Shown here: one piece after another, positions 16,845-27,057 of the stretch | How positions within the stretch are numbered: position 1 is the stretch's first letter | Layout: every line of letters begins with the position of its first letter | Assembly (NCBI GenBank): GCA_903824515.1 | Contig: CAIJXA010000119.1 | Location: forward strand, 1 to 35,112 | Length of the DNA: 35,112 bases | Direction: 5' to 3' | Source of the DNA: an uncultured bacterium | GTDB taxonomy: Bacteria > Patescibacteriota > Minisyncoccia > Moranbacterales > GWC2-37-73 | Notes under the pieces: model-generated | Told to the model about the DNA's origin: nothing | Seen by the model: the letters and a program-made list of their open reading frames with translations, nothing else | Databases searched by the model: none | Program-made: the position numbers and the translations under genes

Positions 16845-18224
16845 ATGTATTCCATTATCCTTTGTGGTGGCAGTGGTACACGACTTTGGCCGCTGTCACG
16901 AAAAAATTTTCCAAAACAGTTTCTGAAACTTTATAGTGACTTTTCTCTTTTGCAAGAAACATTTTTGCGAATGGAAAAAATCATGCCGGCCAAAAATATT
17001 TTTCTGATTACTAACAGTGAAAACTATTTTAATGTTTATAATCAAATCAGAGATATTTATCCTCAAGTCGTTAAAGAACAAATAGTTACTGAACCAGCTT
17101 CGCTAAACACTGCGCCGGCAATTGCATTGGGAATGAAATACTTGGTAGAAAAAATAAAGGTCAGCAAGAATGACCCGGTAATAATTTTGCCAGCAGATCA
17201 CTATATTGCAAAGCCCAAGATTTTCATTAGAATCGTGAAGCAGGCAATGCTACGCGTTGGCGGAAATATCGGCACAATTGGCATCACGCCACTTGGGCCT
17301 GAAACTGGCTTTGGTTATATCAAGAAAGGGAAAAAGGAAAATGGCTATTTCGCAGTTGATTCTTTCAAAGAAAAGCCTAGCAAAGAAGTTGCTCAGCAAT
17401 ATTTGCAATCTGGGCAATATGTCTGGAATTCCGGAATGTATATTTTTAGTGCTAAGACATTTGCAAGTGAACTCAGAAAATATTGTCCGACGCTTTCTAG
17501 TGCTTATGAAAAAAAATATGCTGATTTTGCAGCAGAGTTTGCAAGGCTTGAAGCCGAGGCGATTGACACAGCAATTTCTGAAAAATCCAAGAAAGTGATT
17601 GTTTTTGAGGGTGCTTTCGGTTGGAGTGATATTGGTTCTTTTGACGCTTTGGCAGATGTTTTGGCTGAAAAAAATTCGCTTCAAGAAAGACATATCTTGA
17701 TTGATAGCAAGAATGTTTTTGTGCATTCTTCAACGAATCGGCTGATTACAACAATTGGAGTCAGTGATTTGGTGGTTGTGGAAAACAATGATTGCATCTT
17801 GATTCACAAGCGGGGCCGAAGTGAAGATGTGAAAAAAATTGTCAGTCATCTCAAGGAGCATAGCTACAAAGAGATTGAGCATAATGTTGAGGTGCAGCGG
17901 CCTTGGGGAAAATATGAAGTTCTTATTGAAGATCAAAATCACAAAGTTAAAAAAATTACGGTTTATCCAAACTCTTCATTGAGTTTGCAGTCGCATGCTT
18001 ATCGTTCGGAGCACTGGGTGATCGTGAAAGGCACGGCGCAAGTCATTAATGGGGAAAATTTGTTGATTTTGCACGAAAATGAAAGCACCTTTATTTCACC
18101 GACAGCCAAACATCGCCTGTCAAATCCTGGTAAGACAAATCTTGAAATTATCGAGGTGCAAACAGGTGATTATTTGGAAGAGGATGACATCATCCACTAT
18201 GAAGATGATTATGGGCGAAAATAA
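16845..18224 (+). CDS. manC: Mannose-1-phosphate guanylyltransferase / mannose-6-phosphate isomerase
   Basis: IILCGGSGTRLWPLSRKNFPKQFL, VIILPADHYI, ETGFGYIKKG, C-terminal cupin RPWGKYEVLIEDQNHKVKKITVYPNSSLSLQSHAYRSEHWVIVKGTAQV. Confidence 0.94.
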   Translation: MYSIILCGGSGTRLWPLSRKNFPKQFLKLYSDFSLLQETFLRMEKIMPAKNIFLITNSENYFNVYNQIRDIYPQVVKEQIVTEPASLNTAPAIALGMKYLVEKIKVSKNDPVIILPADHYIAKPKIFIRIVKQAMLRVGGNIGTIGITPLGPETGFGYIKKGKKENGYFAVDSFKEKPSKEVAQQYLQSGQYVWNSGMYIFSAKTFASELRKYCPTLSSAYEKKYADFAAEFARLEAEAIDTAISEKSKKVIVFEGAFGWSDIGSFDALADVLAEKNSLQERHILIDSKNVFVHSSTNRLITTIGVSDLVVVENNDCILIHKRGRSEDVKKIVSHLKEHSYKEIEHNVEVQRPWGKYEVLIEDQNHKVKKITVYPNSSLSLQSHAYRSEHWVIVKGTAQVINGENLLILHENESTFISPTAKHRLSNPGKTNLEIIEVQTGDYLEEDDIIHYEDDYGRK

Positions 18225-18256
18225 TCTCGAATGATTTAGGCGTAGCAAATTGAGAC

Positions 18257-18287
18257 TTAAAACTAGCTGGCTGACAGCTAGTTTTAA
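18257..18287. terminator. Inverted repeat, possible terminator after manC
   Basis: TTAAAACTAGCT-GGCTGAC-AGCTAGTTTTAA, 12-bp perfect stem. Confidence 0.5.
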
Positions 18288-18538
18288 AATATTCAAAAAG
18301 GGTGTATACTTAAAATATACGATTCATCAAAATGGGATGAGAATTTTTAATAACGCTTCGTGCCTAAAATAAAATAAGAAATAATACCAAAAATCACTGG
18401 GGTGAGGATTGTTTGAGCTGATGAAAGCTGTAAGCAAGCAAAAATTTTGCAGCAAGAAAAAGCGTAGTCCTGCAAAAAAAATAATTACCCAAAAAAAGAC
18501 ATTATTAGGGGGGGAATACTTTTTTTACAAAGGTTTTT

Positions 18539-21500
18539 TTGTCTAGCAAAAAAACCAAAAAAACACTGAAAAAATCTTCATCAGAAATGCGGGTTTTTTC
18601 TGTTGGGCATTATTCAGCTTCAAAAAAGATTTTGATAATGCGAAATATTGAAAAGCGCCTTGATTTTAAAGAAATTAGCCTGAGCTTAAAGTTTTTTTCA
18701 AAGCATCTTTTTTCAATAACAAATAAATCAATTTTTTTGGCACATAAATTTGCTGATTTTCTTCTTAGGTTAATATTTCCGAAAAATGAAATTAAGAAAA
18801 CAAGAAAGCGCATCGTTGTTAGTCAAAAAACCCTGAAGGAGTTTATTTTCAAGCATGAGGCAAAAAATGAAAGTCATGGCGAGAAATATTGGAAGCGATA
18901 TTATCTTTCTGTTTTGCTAAAAAAGATGCATAAGGCAGCTGGGGATGCGCTTAAGGTCATTGGCGGTGCTTCTTGGCGTTTTTCAGTTTCATTGGGGGCG
19001 CTGCTGATTATTTTTTCAGTTTTGCCTTCAGTCCTCAGTGCGCCTCGTTCAATTTCAGTTTCAACTAGGGCTCAATGGGAAGCCGGAACACAATCAAACA
19101 CCAACGCATTAAGCTCGAGTGACGCTATTCAATTGAGTTCAGTTGGCAGCTGGAATGCTCGTGTTTGGTCGCCAACACCTGAGCCCATAAACGCAGGACA
19201 TTCTTCGGTTTCAATTGGAAATTACACCTATATTACCAGGGGACAAGCTGACAAGGCTTTTTGGCGATATGACAATAGTAAAAACAAATGGGAAACAATG
19301 CCAGATCTTCCTCAACCTGCCTACTTGGGTGCTGATATGACTTATTTATCTTCAACGGGAGATATTTATATGATTTTTGGAGGATATTCTTTGAAGTTTT
19401 ACAAATTTTCAACAACCTCTCAAACTTGGACAAAATTAACTGAGTTGTTAGATGCTCCATATTCTGGAGCTGCAATTGAAAATGACGGAACTAATATATA
19501 TTTTGCAAGAGGAAACAGTAGTACGGATTTTTATAAATATGATGTGGCTAGTGACCAATGGCTAAACAGGGCGCCCGTGACGGCAACTGTCAGTACGGGA
19601 GGAGATTTGGTTAATGGTCAGGATGGTTTCTTATATATTTTAAGAGGAAATCTGGGTGCTCAAATGTATCGCTATAACATAGCGAGCAATCTTTGGGAAA
19701 ATCGTACAGCTATAACAGCGGCCATTGCCGGAGATCAACGAGGTGCATACGCAAATGGATATTTATATTTTTTGAGATCCGGAAGTACGAATACTTTTTA
19801 TCGTTTTGATATAGCTGGCAATAGTTGGCTTGCACTTGCTGGGACAAATGAATTTGCTCCAATGGCAACAAATTCTTCTTCACTTTCTTATAACAGTAGT
19901 GAAAATAGAATTTATGGTTTTAGAAGTGTCGGCACAACAGATTTTTGGAAATTTAATCCTGCGCAAGGAACAAACGGTGAATGGATAAATCCCAAGCAAC
20001 TTATGGATGGAACCCTTGGTTTTGGTACGGGAGGAGATTTGATCTGGAACGGTCAGGTTGGGGCCTCAGCTTATCTTTATGCTACAAGGGGAGCGTCTAA
20101 TGGATTTAATCGTTATGATGTTGCCACGAATTCTTGGTCAACTAAAGCTAACTTGCCGTATAGCTTAAGCACTGACACAAAGGGTGTTTTGTGCGGTGGA
20201 AATGTATATTTTCTACAACCCGGAGCAACAACGTTTTACAGTTATACAGAAGATATCTGGACAACATTTTCGACTTCGCCAAATATTTTACCAGCCGCCG
20301 CCGGCGCTGGTAGTTCCATGGCTTGTGCCTCTGATAATGCAATTTATGCAATCAGGGGCGGAGGGACAAGTTCTTTTTACAAGTATGTTGTTGGCACTGG
20401 TTGGAGCACTCTTCCTGCAACTACTATTGGAACTGTGACCTATAATGCAAATATTGGTGCACGCGTTGTGGCAATTGGTACCAATGTTTACGCAATGATG
20501 GGTAATGGAGAAACGGCCTTTTTGAAATACAATGGAACAGTTTGGAGCTCGCTTAAGGCCACGCCCTTTGCCCAATATTACGGAACGGATATGACGACCT
20601 ATGGCGGAAAGATTTATGCAATTGCGGGCTATTATAAAAATGAATTTTGGGAATATAACCCAACTTCTGATGCTTGGAGAATGCTGCCGGAAAATCAGAA
20701 ATATCTTTTCGGCCGCGGGCCATATAACGGAGCATCGATTGAATATGCTGGGGGAACGTCATTTTATGCAACAACCGGTCAAGGCCTAGCAGATATGTGG
20801 AGCTATACCGGTTCTGCTACAAATTTTGTCTCTGCTGGAAATTACGTTAGTAAAACATTTGACCTTTCACATGTTGACAATTGGTTGTCATTTATTGCTA
20901 CCGATGCAAAACCCGCCAATACCGCTATTGCCTATGAAACCAGAACAAGTAGTGATCAAAGTTCCTGGTCAATTTGGCAAACAGTTTCAGGCACAAATAT
21001 CCAATCACCAGTAAATAGATATATTCAAGTGCGAATTAATTTGAGTACAACTGATGGCGTCAGTACTCCAACAGTTAATAATTTTCAAATTTCCTATAAT
21101 GCTGAAGAAAATTCTCCAAATAATCCGACCGTGATAAATGCTTTTTCTCAAAATGGTGGCGGACAAACACTTGCTTCTGGCAGCACGTATGCATATGACC
21201 ACCCATATTTTCAATGGTCAGGAGCAACGGACGCAGGATCTGGCGTAACAGGTTACTATGTATATTTTGGCTCAGACAATCAGGCAGACCCGGCTGTTAG
21301 TGGGATTTATCAAACAGCTTTGAACTATTTGGTCAATGACCCGCTTGAGCAAACAGCTCAAAACCAAGCAAAACCTTATTATCTACGGATTAAAACTAAA
21401 GATAACAATGGAAATATAAGTAGTGCCACTTGGCAAGCATTTACTTATGTTTATGGTGGAGCCTCGCCAATTCAGAGTCAAACAATTTCAACTAAAGACG

Positions 21501-24500
21501 ATTTTGACAAGGGAACTTTTTCTAGTAGCGTTTCTCGCAAAAATTTACCAACAGATGATGGCTCAATTAATCTTACTGGGATAAGTGGCCTTTGGAATCA
21601 AAGCAGGCTTTCAGTTCTTCCAGGTGGAGTGAGTTATGGAGCTGAATTTGCCTTGGGAAACTGCCAAGGTAACAGTAATCACTGCATTTATACGGCAGCA
21701 GGTAACAATTCTAATGTTTTTTATCGTTATGAAATTGAAACGGATACCTGGTCAACCAAAGCTGTTATCCCAACATTAGCGGCAGCTGTTTATTATGGTG
21801 GTTCACTTGTGGAAGGACCTCCAGGATATTTATTTTTGGCAAAAGGATATGTGCAAGCATCATTTTTGCAATATGAAATCGCAACTGACACTTGGACAAG
21901 TGTTGATAGTGCACCGAAGAATTTTGATTATGGAAGTAATCTTGCCTATGATGGCAGCCGATATATTTATGCAATGCCTGGTAATGATGACGCTGCCTAT
22001 CGTTATGATACTTGCAACGGGCAAGCGGGTTGCACGAGGGGTTGGACAACTCTGGCCAACGCAAATTTTGGCAATCCAAACACCGTAGATGGCCAAAAAG
22101 TGTATGAAGGTTCTGACAGTGTTTATGATAATCGAAACAATATTTACGTGCTGCAAGGAAATTTGTTACCTTACTTTGCAAAATATTCTATCAGTGGAGA
22201 CGCTTCTCATGGTGAAATTCACAACACCTGGACACCACTTGCTCCTGCGCCGGAAGGATTTTACGACGGCGGGAGTTTGGCTTTTGATGAAGCTTCCCAA
22301 TCAATTTTTGCTGTTGGCGGAAACAACGCAGGCACAGCAAATACGATTCAGAATTTCTACAAATATGACATTGCCTCAAACACCTGGTCAGTATTGCCTA
22401 ATGTCCCAGGGTTGGTGAGCTATGGAGGTTCAATGGTCAGCTATAATGGATATTTGTATTTGCAAAGAGGTGTTGGAACAACTAATTTTTATCGATTTAA
22501 TATTTCAAAAAATACTTGGGAGTTGCCGAATAATGGATTTTTTGGTCCAGCCGTGCCAACCGGAAACGGAACTGGAGTGAATTCATTTTTTCCATATACC
22601 GCTGGAACCTTTATGGTTTCTGATGGAGTTCAAAATTTGTTTATAACCAGAGGGGGCCTGGATAATACCTTTGGAAAATACGATGTCAGGACTGGTACTT
22701 TTAATGAGCTTGCCAGGCTTCCGGTTGGAGCAACCACTGGCGCGAGCATTACCTATGACAAAGATGATGGAAATATTTATTACGTTCCAGGAATTTTAAG
22801 TACTACTCGAACTGGATTTACAACGTATTTTTATAAATACAGTGTTGCAACCAATGTTTGGAGTGAAATTACAACTGATAGACCGCCAGGACAAGTGACG
22901 ACGGGATCAGCAATGACCTATGATGGAAGTCGCTACCTTTATTTAACTCAGGGTTCAAGCTATGTTTGGTGGCGTTATGATCCTCAGGGTGCCAGTGGAT
23001 CTCGATGGTCTGTGATGACACCAATGACGGCTGGAGCCTGCGTGGGAACAGCTGGAGATGGTTCAAAAATTATTTATAAAGGCGGTTATATTTATGTGAC
23101 CAGAGGCGGAACTACAACATCTGCATGTCGTTTCCAAATCGGAGGAGCATGGGCGGCGATGGGAGCTCTTCCTGCCACGGTTGCTGGCGGATCGGGAATT
23201 GCAGATTCAGGTGATGGATATTTGTATGTCACCAGGGGTGGCAACACAAATGATTATTATCGATATGATACGACACAGTCTTTGCCTGGCGTTTGGCAAA
23301 CGGTAAGTTCAACTGTTGACATGAAAGTTCCTGCCCTAGTGACAACTGGCGGTGTGCAAGCTTTTGCCGACAATAAAAATTGGATTATTTCAGGAGCTGG
23401 CACTAACTCATATGCTGATGGTCTTTATAGTTATTTGATTGGTTCAACTGGAAATGGAACTGGTTTTATGAAGAATGGTACTTACACTTCTCCTGTGCTG
23501 GATCTAGTCTCGGTTTATCATTGGGCAAATTTAACGGTTAATTATACCAAACCACTCAACACTTTTGTGAGTTTTGAAACACGAAGTTCTGCGGACGGTG
23601 TTAGTTGGTCCGCTTGGACTGTAACACTCAATGATAATGTTTCAGCAACGAAGCACATAATGACAATAAGCTCGCCGACTGCAACTTTTCTGCAAATCAG
23701 AGCTTCATTTTCTTCGTCAGATCAAGTTTATTCTCCAAATATTACTGACATGAAAGTAAATTATTATCAGGACACTGTTGCGCCAAACAATCCTTCGTCA
23801 GTGACTGCCTATAGCGATGCGTCTCGAGTAACTCAAATTCTGGAAGGCACTTGGGATAAACATCCAAATCCGAGTTTTGTTTGGCCTGAGGCAGCAGCTA
23901 CTGGAGGAGCAATGGATAATCCTGGCGGATCTGGAATTGCGGGATACTATGTTTATTTTGGTAATGATTCTAATGCTGACCCATTTACGCTTGGAACATT
24001 TCAAACTTCCAATGTGTACAATGCTGCTAATCTTATTTCTGGCAAGGCATATTATTTGAGAATAAAAGCTATTGATAATGCAAATATGATACCGGCAGAA
24101 AGTTACAGTGGCTTTGTGTATCAATATGATACGATTTCTCCTACGAATCCAACTACAATCTCCGTAACCCCAACGGGTTACACTGCAATAGATAAATATG
24201 ATTTTCTGTGGACTCCTGACGCAACGGATGATTATTCTGGAGTTGCCAAATTTCAATATCGAACTGATGGGGACGTTGCGAATGTCTGGAATGATATAAG
24301 TGATCCTAGTCTTTTCCAATTAACTATTCCCAATGCGAATCACGCAGCCGGTGCGTATCAATCAGGAAAAAACAAGTTTTATTTGCGAACTGTTGATAAT
24401 GCTGGCAATTTTTCCGAACCAATTGTGCAAGAATATTATTATAGCGCCAGCGCGCCGACCCCACCCCAAAATTTGGTAGTTGCACCACAAACTTCTCAAG

Positions 24501-26263
24501 TAAATTTCTTCTCTTTTTCTTGGGATCAGCCAGCTTCTTTTGTGGGCGAGTCTGACAAGCTCACATACTATTACTCAATAAATGTTTTACCAACTCCGAA
24601 CAATGTGGTGGCAACAAATTTGCAATCCGCAGGACCTGGAGCGTTTGCAACTCAGCGAGGACAAAACACCTTCTTCGTAGTGGCAGCTGATCAAGCTGGG
24701 AATGTTGAGTTTAACAATTATGCCTCGGTAAATTTCTTTGCAGAAACTTCGGCTCCAGGAGTTCCTGGGAATATTCAAATCTTTGACACATCTGATCGTG
24801 AGAATGCAGAATATAGCATTGCTGTTAAGTGGGTCAAGCCTGATGAACTTAGTTTGGGAAATTTTGATGGATATGTGATTTATCGCAGTGAAGACAATGT
24901 GAATTTTTCTGAAATCGCCAAAACAACCGGCAGCGCTTATGTGGACACGAAATTGGAAAGTAAGCTCTACTATTACTATATTAAGTCAAAAGATAAAACA
25001 AACAACTATTCAATTGCTTCAACCACTGTCAGCATTATACCAACGGGAAGATTTACTACCCCTCCTAAATTAGTCGGAACTCCAACAAGCAAAATGCAGG
25101 CATTTCAGGGAGAAATAGCTTGGGTCACTGATCGGGCGGCCAGTTCATTTGTGGAATATGGCAAGTCAATTGCACTTGGTCAAACAACCGGACAGGTTGA
25201 TTCGCTGACAAATCACATTGTTTTAGTTAAGGGACTAGACGCTGGCACAAAATATTTCTATCGAGTTAAATACATCGATCCAGATGGAAACATTGGTACT
25301 TCGGAAATAGATACTCTTACGACCTTGCCGCCGCCAACAATTTCAGAAGTTGTCGTAAGTGACATTCAACTTAGCACTGCTTATGTTTCTTGGAAAACAA
25401 ACACCAGCGCAACTTGCATCCTTGACTATGGCAGTGGCTCTTCGATGAGCATCAAGGAGGAATCTGGCGGATCAAGTCATGTGCAGAAAATTGACAAGCT
25501 TATGCCGGCAAATGACTACAAAATTCAAATCAGTTGCCTAGATAGTGATGCTAATAATTTTAAGTCTGATGAATATTTGTTTTCAACTCCCGAGGAGCCA
25601 ACCGTTTCGAATATCACTATTGATAATAAGGAAAATGTTGATTTGCCAACAATTGTAATAGCCTATAAGACAAATGTTCCAACTACAACCTATATTTTGT
25701 TTAAGGGAGCTCAAGAATCAGGTCAACACACTTATCTTATCAGTGATCGCACCCTCGAGCATAGCGCAGAAATAACAGGGCTAGATCCCTCAGTTGAATA
25801 TACCCTGCAAATCTCTGGCGTGGATGAGCATTCTATTGCTGCCAAGAGTGTGGAGCAAAAAATCACAACCCGTTTTGACTCGCGTCCTCCGGTGATTGTC
25901 ACAAGTCGGGCTATTGGAAAAGTCATGGGTCGTGGCAAGAGCGCACAAGCAAATGTTTACATTCGGGTAGAAACAGACGAACCAACAAAAATAAAAATTG
26001 GTTATGCTAAGGGTATTGTTACAAAATCTTTTGAGCAAACAGCAGCCGATGATGCTTTCAATACATATCATCTAATCACTATCCCAGCAGAAACAGGGCA
26101 GGTGTATAGTTATCAAATAAGTGCCTTTGATGAGGCGGAAAATGTTACAAACTCTGAGGCAATGACGATTGCGGTTGATCAATCGCGTGCTAATGCAACT
26201 GAGGTTATCACGAGCACTTTCCTCAATCAATTCGGTTGGATCTCTAAATTAGGTGGAAATTAA
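18539..26263 (+). CDS. Giant (2574 aa) membrane-anchored surface protein with two kelch-like beta-propeller blocks, two jelly-roll-like modules and multiple FN3-like modules
   Basis: Single long ORF; basic ~140-aa N-terminus then a TM (FSVSLGALLIIFSVLPSVLSA); ~11-12 repeats of F-Y-[KR]-[YF]-D-x(3-4)-N-x-W...G...L-Y-x-x-R-G per block; duplicated YYVYFG(S/N)D module; C-terminal FN3/PAP-like repeats. TTG start preceded by AAAGG. Confidence 0.88.
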   Translation: MSSKKTKKTLKKSSSEMRVFSVGHYSASKKILIMRNIEKRLDFKEISLSLKFFSKHLFSITNKSIFLAHKFADFLLRLIFPKNEIKKTRKRIVVSQKTLKEFIFKHEAKNESHGEKYWKRYYLSVLLKKMHKAAGDALKVIGGASWRFSVSLGALLIIFSVLPSVLSAPRSISVSTRAQWEAGTQSNTNALSSSDAIQLSSVGSWNARVWSPTPEPINAGHSSVSIGNYTYITRGQADKAFWRYDNSKNKWETMPDLPQPAYLGADMTYLSSTGDIYMIFGGYSLKFYKFSTTSQTWTKLTELLDAPYSGAAIENDGTNIYFARGNSSTDFYKYDVASDQWLNRAPVTATVSTGGDLVNGQDGFLYILRGNLGAQMYRYNIASNLWENRTAITAAIAGDQRGAYANGYLYFLRSGSTNTFYRFDIAGNSWLALAGTNEFAPMATNSSSLSYNSSENRIYGFRSVGTTDFWKFNPAQGTNGEWINPKQLMDGTLGFGTGGDLIWNGQVGASAYLYATRGASNGFNRYDVATNSWSTKANLPYSLSTDTKGVLCGGNVYFLQPGATTFYSYTEDIWTTFSTSPNILPAAAGAGSSMACASDNAIYAIRGGGTSSFYKYVVGTGWSTLPATTIGTVTYNANIGARVVAIGTNVYAMMGNGETAFLKYNGTVWSSLKATPFAQYYGTDMTTYGGKIYAIAGYYKNEFWEYNPTSDAWRMLPENQKYLFGRGPYNGASIEYAGGTSFYATTGQGLADMWSYTGSATNFVSAGNYVSKTFDLSHVDNWLSFIATDAKPANTAIAYETRTSSDQSSWSIWQTVSGTNIQSPVNRYIQVRINLSTTDGVSTPTVNNFQISYNAEENSPNNPTVINAFSQNGGGQTLASGSTYAYDHPYFQWSGATDAGSGVTGYYVYFGSDNQADPAVSGIYQTALNYLVNDPLEQTAQNQAKPYYLRIKTKDNNGNISSATWQAFTYVYGGASPIQSQTISTKDDFDKGTFSSSVSRKNLPTDDGSINLTGISGLWNQSRLSVLPGGVSYGAEFALGNCQGNSNHCIYTAAGNNSNVFYRYEIETDTWSTKAVIPTLAAAVYYGGSLVEGPPGYLFLAKGYVQASFLQYEIATDTWTSVDSAPKNFDYGSNLAYDGSRYIYAMPGNDDAAYRYDTCNGQAGCTRGWTTLANANFGNPNTVDGQKVYEGSDSVYDNRNNIYVLQGNLLPYFAKYSISGDASHGEIHNTWTPLAPAPEGFYDGGSLAFDEASQSIFAVGGNNAGTANTIQNFYKYDIASNTWSVLPNVPGLVSYGGSMVSYNGYLYLQRGVGTTNFYRFNISKNTWELPNNGFFGPAVPTGNGTGVNSFFPYTAGTFMVSDGVQNLFITRGGLDNTFGKYDVRTGTFNELARLPVGATTGASITYDKDDGNIYYVPGILSTTRTGFTTYFYKYSVATNVWSEITTDRPPGQVTTGSAMTYDGSRYLYLTQGSSYVWWRYDPQGASGSRWSVMTPMTAGACVGTAGDGSKIIYKGGYIYVTRGGTTTSACRFQIGGAWAAMGALPATVAGGSGIADSGDGYLYVTRGGNTNDYYRYDTTQSLPGVWQTVSSTVDMKVPALVTTGGVQAFADNKNWIISGAGTNSYADGLYSYLIGSTGNGTGFMKNGTYTSPVLDLVSVYHWANLTVNYTKPLNTFVSFETRSSADGVSWSAWTVTLNDNVSATKHIMTISSPTATFLQIRASFSSSDQVYSPNITDMKVNYYQDTVAPNNPSSVTAYSDASRVTQILEGTWDKHPNPSFVWPEAAATGGAMDNPGGSGIAGYYVYFGNDSNADPFTLGTFQTSNVYNAANLISGKAYYLRIKAIDNANMIPAESYSGFVYQYDTISPTNPTTISVTPTGYTAIDKYDFLWTPDATDDYSGVAKFQYRTDGDVANVWNDISDPSLFQLTIPNANHAAGAYQSGKNKFYLRTVDNAGNFSEPIVQEYYYSASAPTPPQNLVVAPQTSQVNFFSFSWDQPASFVGESDKLTYYYSINVLPTPNNVVATNLQSAGPGAFATQRGQNTFFVVAADQAGNVEFNNYASVNFFAETSAPGVPGNIQIFDTSDRENAEYSIAVKWVKPDELSLGNFDGYVIYRSEDNVNFSEIAKTTGSAYVDTKLESKLYYYYIKSKDKTNNYSIASTTVSIIPTGRFTTPPKLVGTPTSKMQAFQGEIAWVTDRAASSFVEYGKSIALGQTTGQVDSLTNHIVLVKGLDAGTKYFYRVKYIDPDGNIGTSEIDTLTTLPPPTISEVVVSDIQLSTAYVSWKTNTSATCILDYGSGSSMSIKEESGGSSHVQKIDKLMPANDYKIQISCLDSDANNFKSDEYLFSTPEEPTVSNITIDNKENVDLPTIVIAYKTNVPTTTYILFKGAQESGQHTYLISDRTLEHSAEITGLDPSVEYTLQISGVDEHSIAAKSVEQKITTRFDSRPPVIVTSRAIGKVMGRGKSAQANVYIRVETDEPTKIKIGYAKGIVTKSFEQTAADDAFNTYHLITIPAETGQVYSYQISAFDEAENVTNSEAMTIAVDQSRANATEVITSTFLNQFGWISKLGGN

Positions 26264-26283
26264 ATGTAAATTAAACACGAATT

Positions 26284-27057
26284 ATGTCAGAAATTCAAAC
26301 TGAAACAGCTATCAAAGTGAGGGGAATAAAAAAGAGTTTTGTTGTGGGTGGACGAGAAATCCCCATTCTTCATGGCATTGATTTTGAAATAAAAAAGGGC
26401 GAATTTGTTCTACTTGTTGGTCCTTCTGGTTGCGGAAAATCAACCTTACTTCACATTATTTATGGATTGGAAGCGCCGACTGAAGGTAGTGTGGATATTG
26501 GAGGTGAGGATGAATGGTCACACACAAAAAATTGGCGCGCAAATTTTCGAAATGACAATATTGGCTTTATCCCGCAGCAACCTTTTTGGATAAAATCTTT
26601 AACCGTTATTGAAAATATTGCAATTCCTGCAGTGATTGCGGGAAAAACTTTTCATGAGGGTATTGGAATTGCGGCAAAACTTATAGAGCTTGTAGGTATG
26701 GGCGAATGGTCGAATCATCGACCCTATGATCTTTCCGGTGGTCAGCAGCAGCGAGTTGCACTTGCTAGATCCCTTTTGCTTGATCCAAAATTTGTAATTG
26801 CTGATGAACCGACAGGAAATCTTGATCAAAAAGCTGGTGAACAATTGATGGAACTTCTTCAAAACATCAGTGAACAATTTCAAATTACAATTTTGATGGT
26901 TACTCATAATACTGATCAATATAAATTTGGAACAAGAATTATTCAGATGGTTGATGGGAAAATAACATCCGATATACCTAATAAACATAGTCTACGGGCG
27001 CTGAAAGAAGAAATTAGTTTAGTAAAAAAGAAATCAATTAGCAAACCAATAAAATGA
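26284..27057 (+). CDS. ABC transporter ATP-binding protein (MacB/LolD type)
   Basis: Walker A GPSGCGKSTLLH, signature LSGGQQQRVALARSL, Walker B FVIADEPTGNLD. Confidence 0.95.
   Translation: MSEIQTETAIKVRGIKKSFVVGGREIPILHGIDFEIKKGEFVLLVGPSGCGKSTLLHIIYGLEAPTEGSVDIGGEDEWSHTKNWRANFRNDNIGFIPQQPFWIKSLTVIENIAIPAVIAGKTFHEGIGIAAKLIELVGMGEWSNHRPYDLSGGQQQRVALARSLLLDPKFVIADEPTGNLDQKAGEQLMELLQNISEQFQITILMVTHNTDQYKFGTRIIQMVDGKITSDIPNKHSLRALKEEISLVKKKSISKPIK

Noticed and set aside
19233-24319. Numerous 60-170 aa ORFs on both strands inside the giant gene
   Set aside because: Overlap one intact 2574-codon frame with clear repeat-protein periodicity; composition typical of shadow ORFs.
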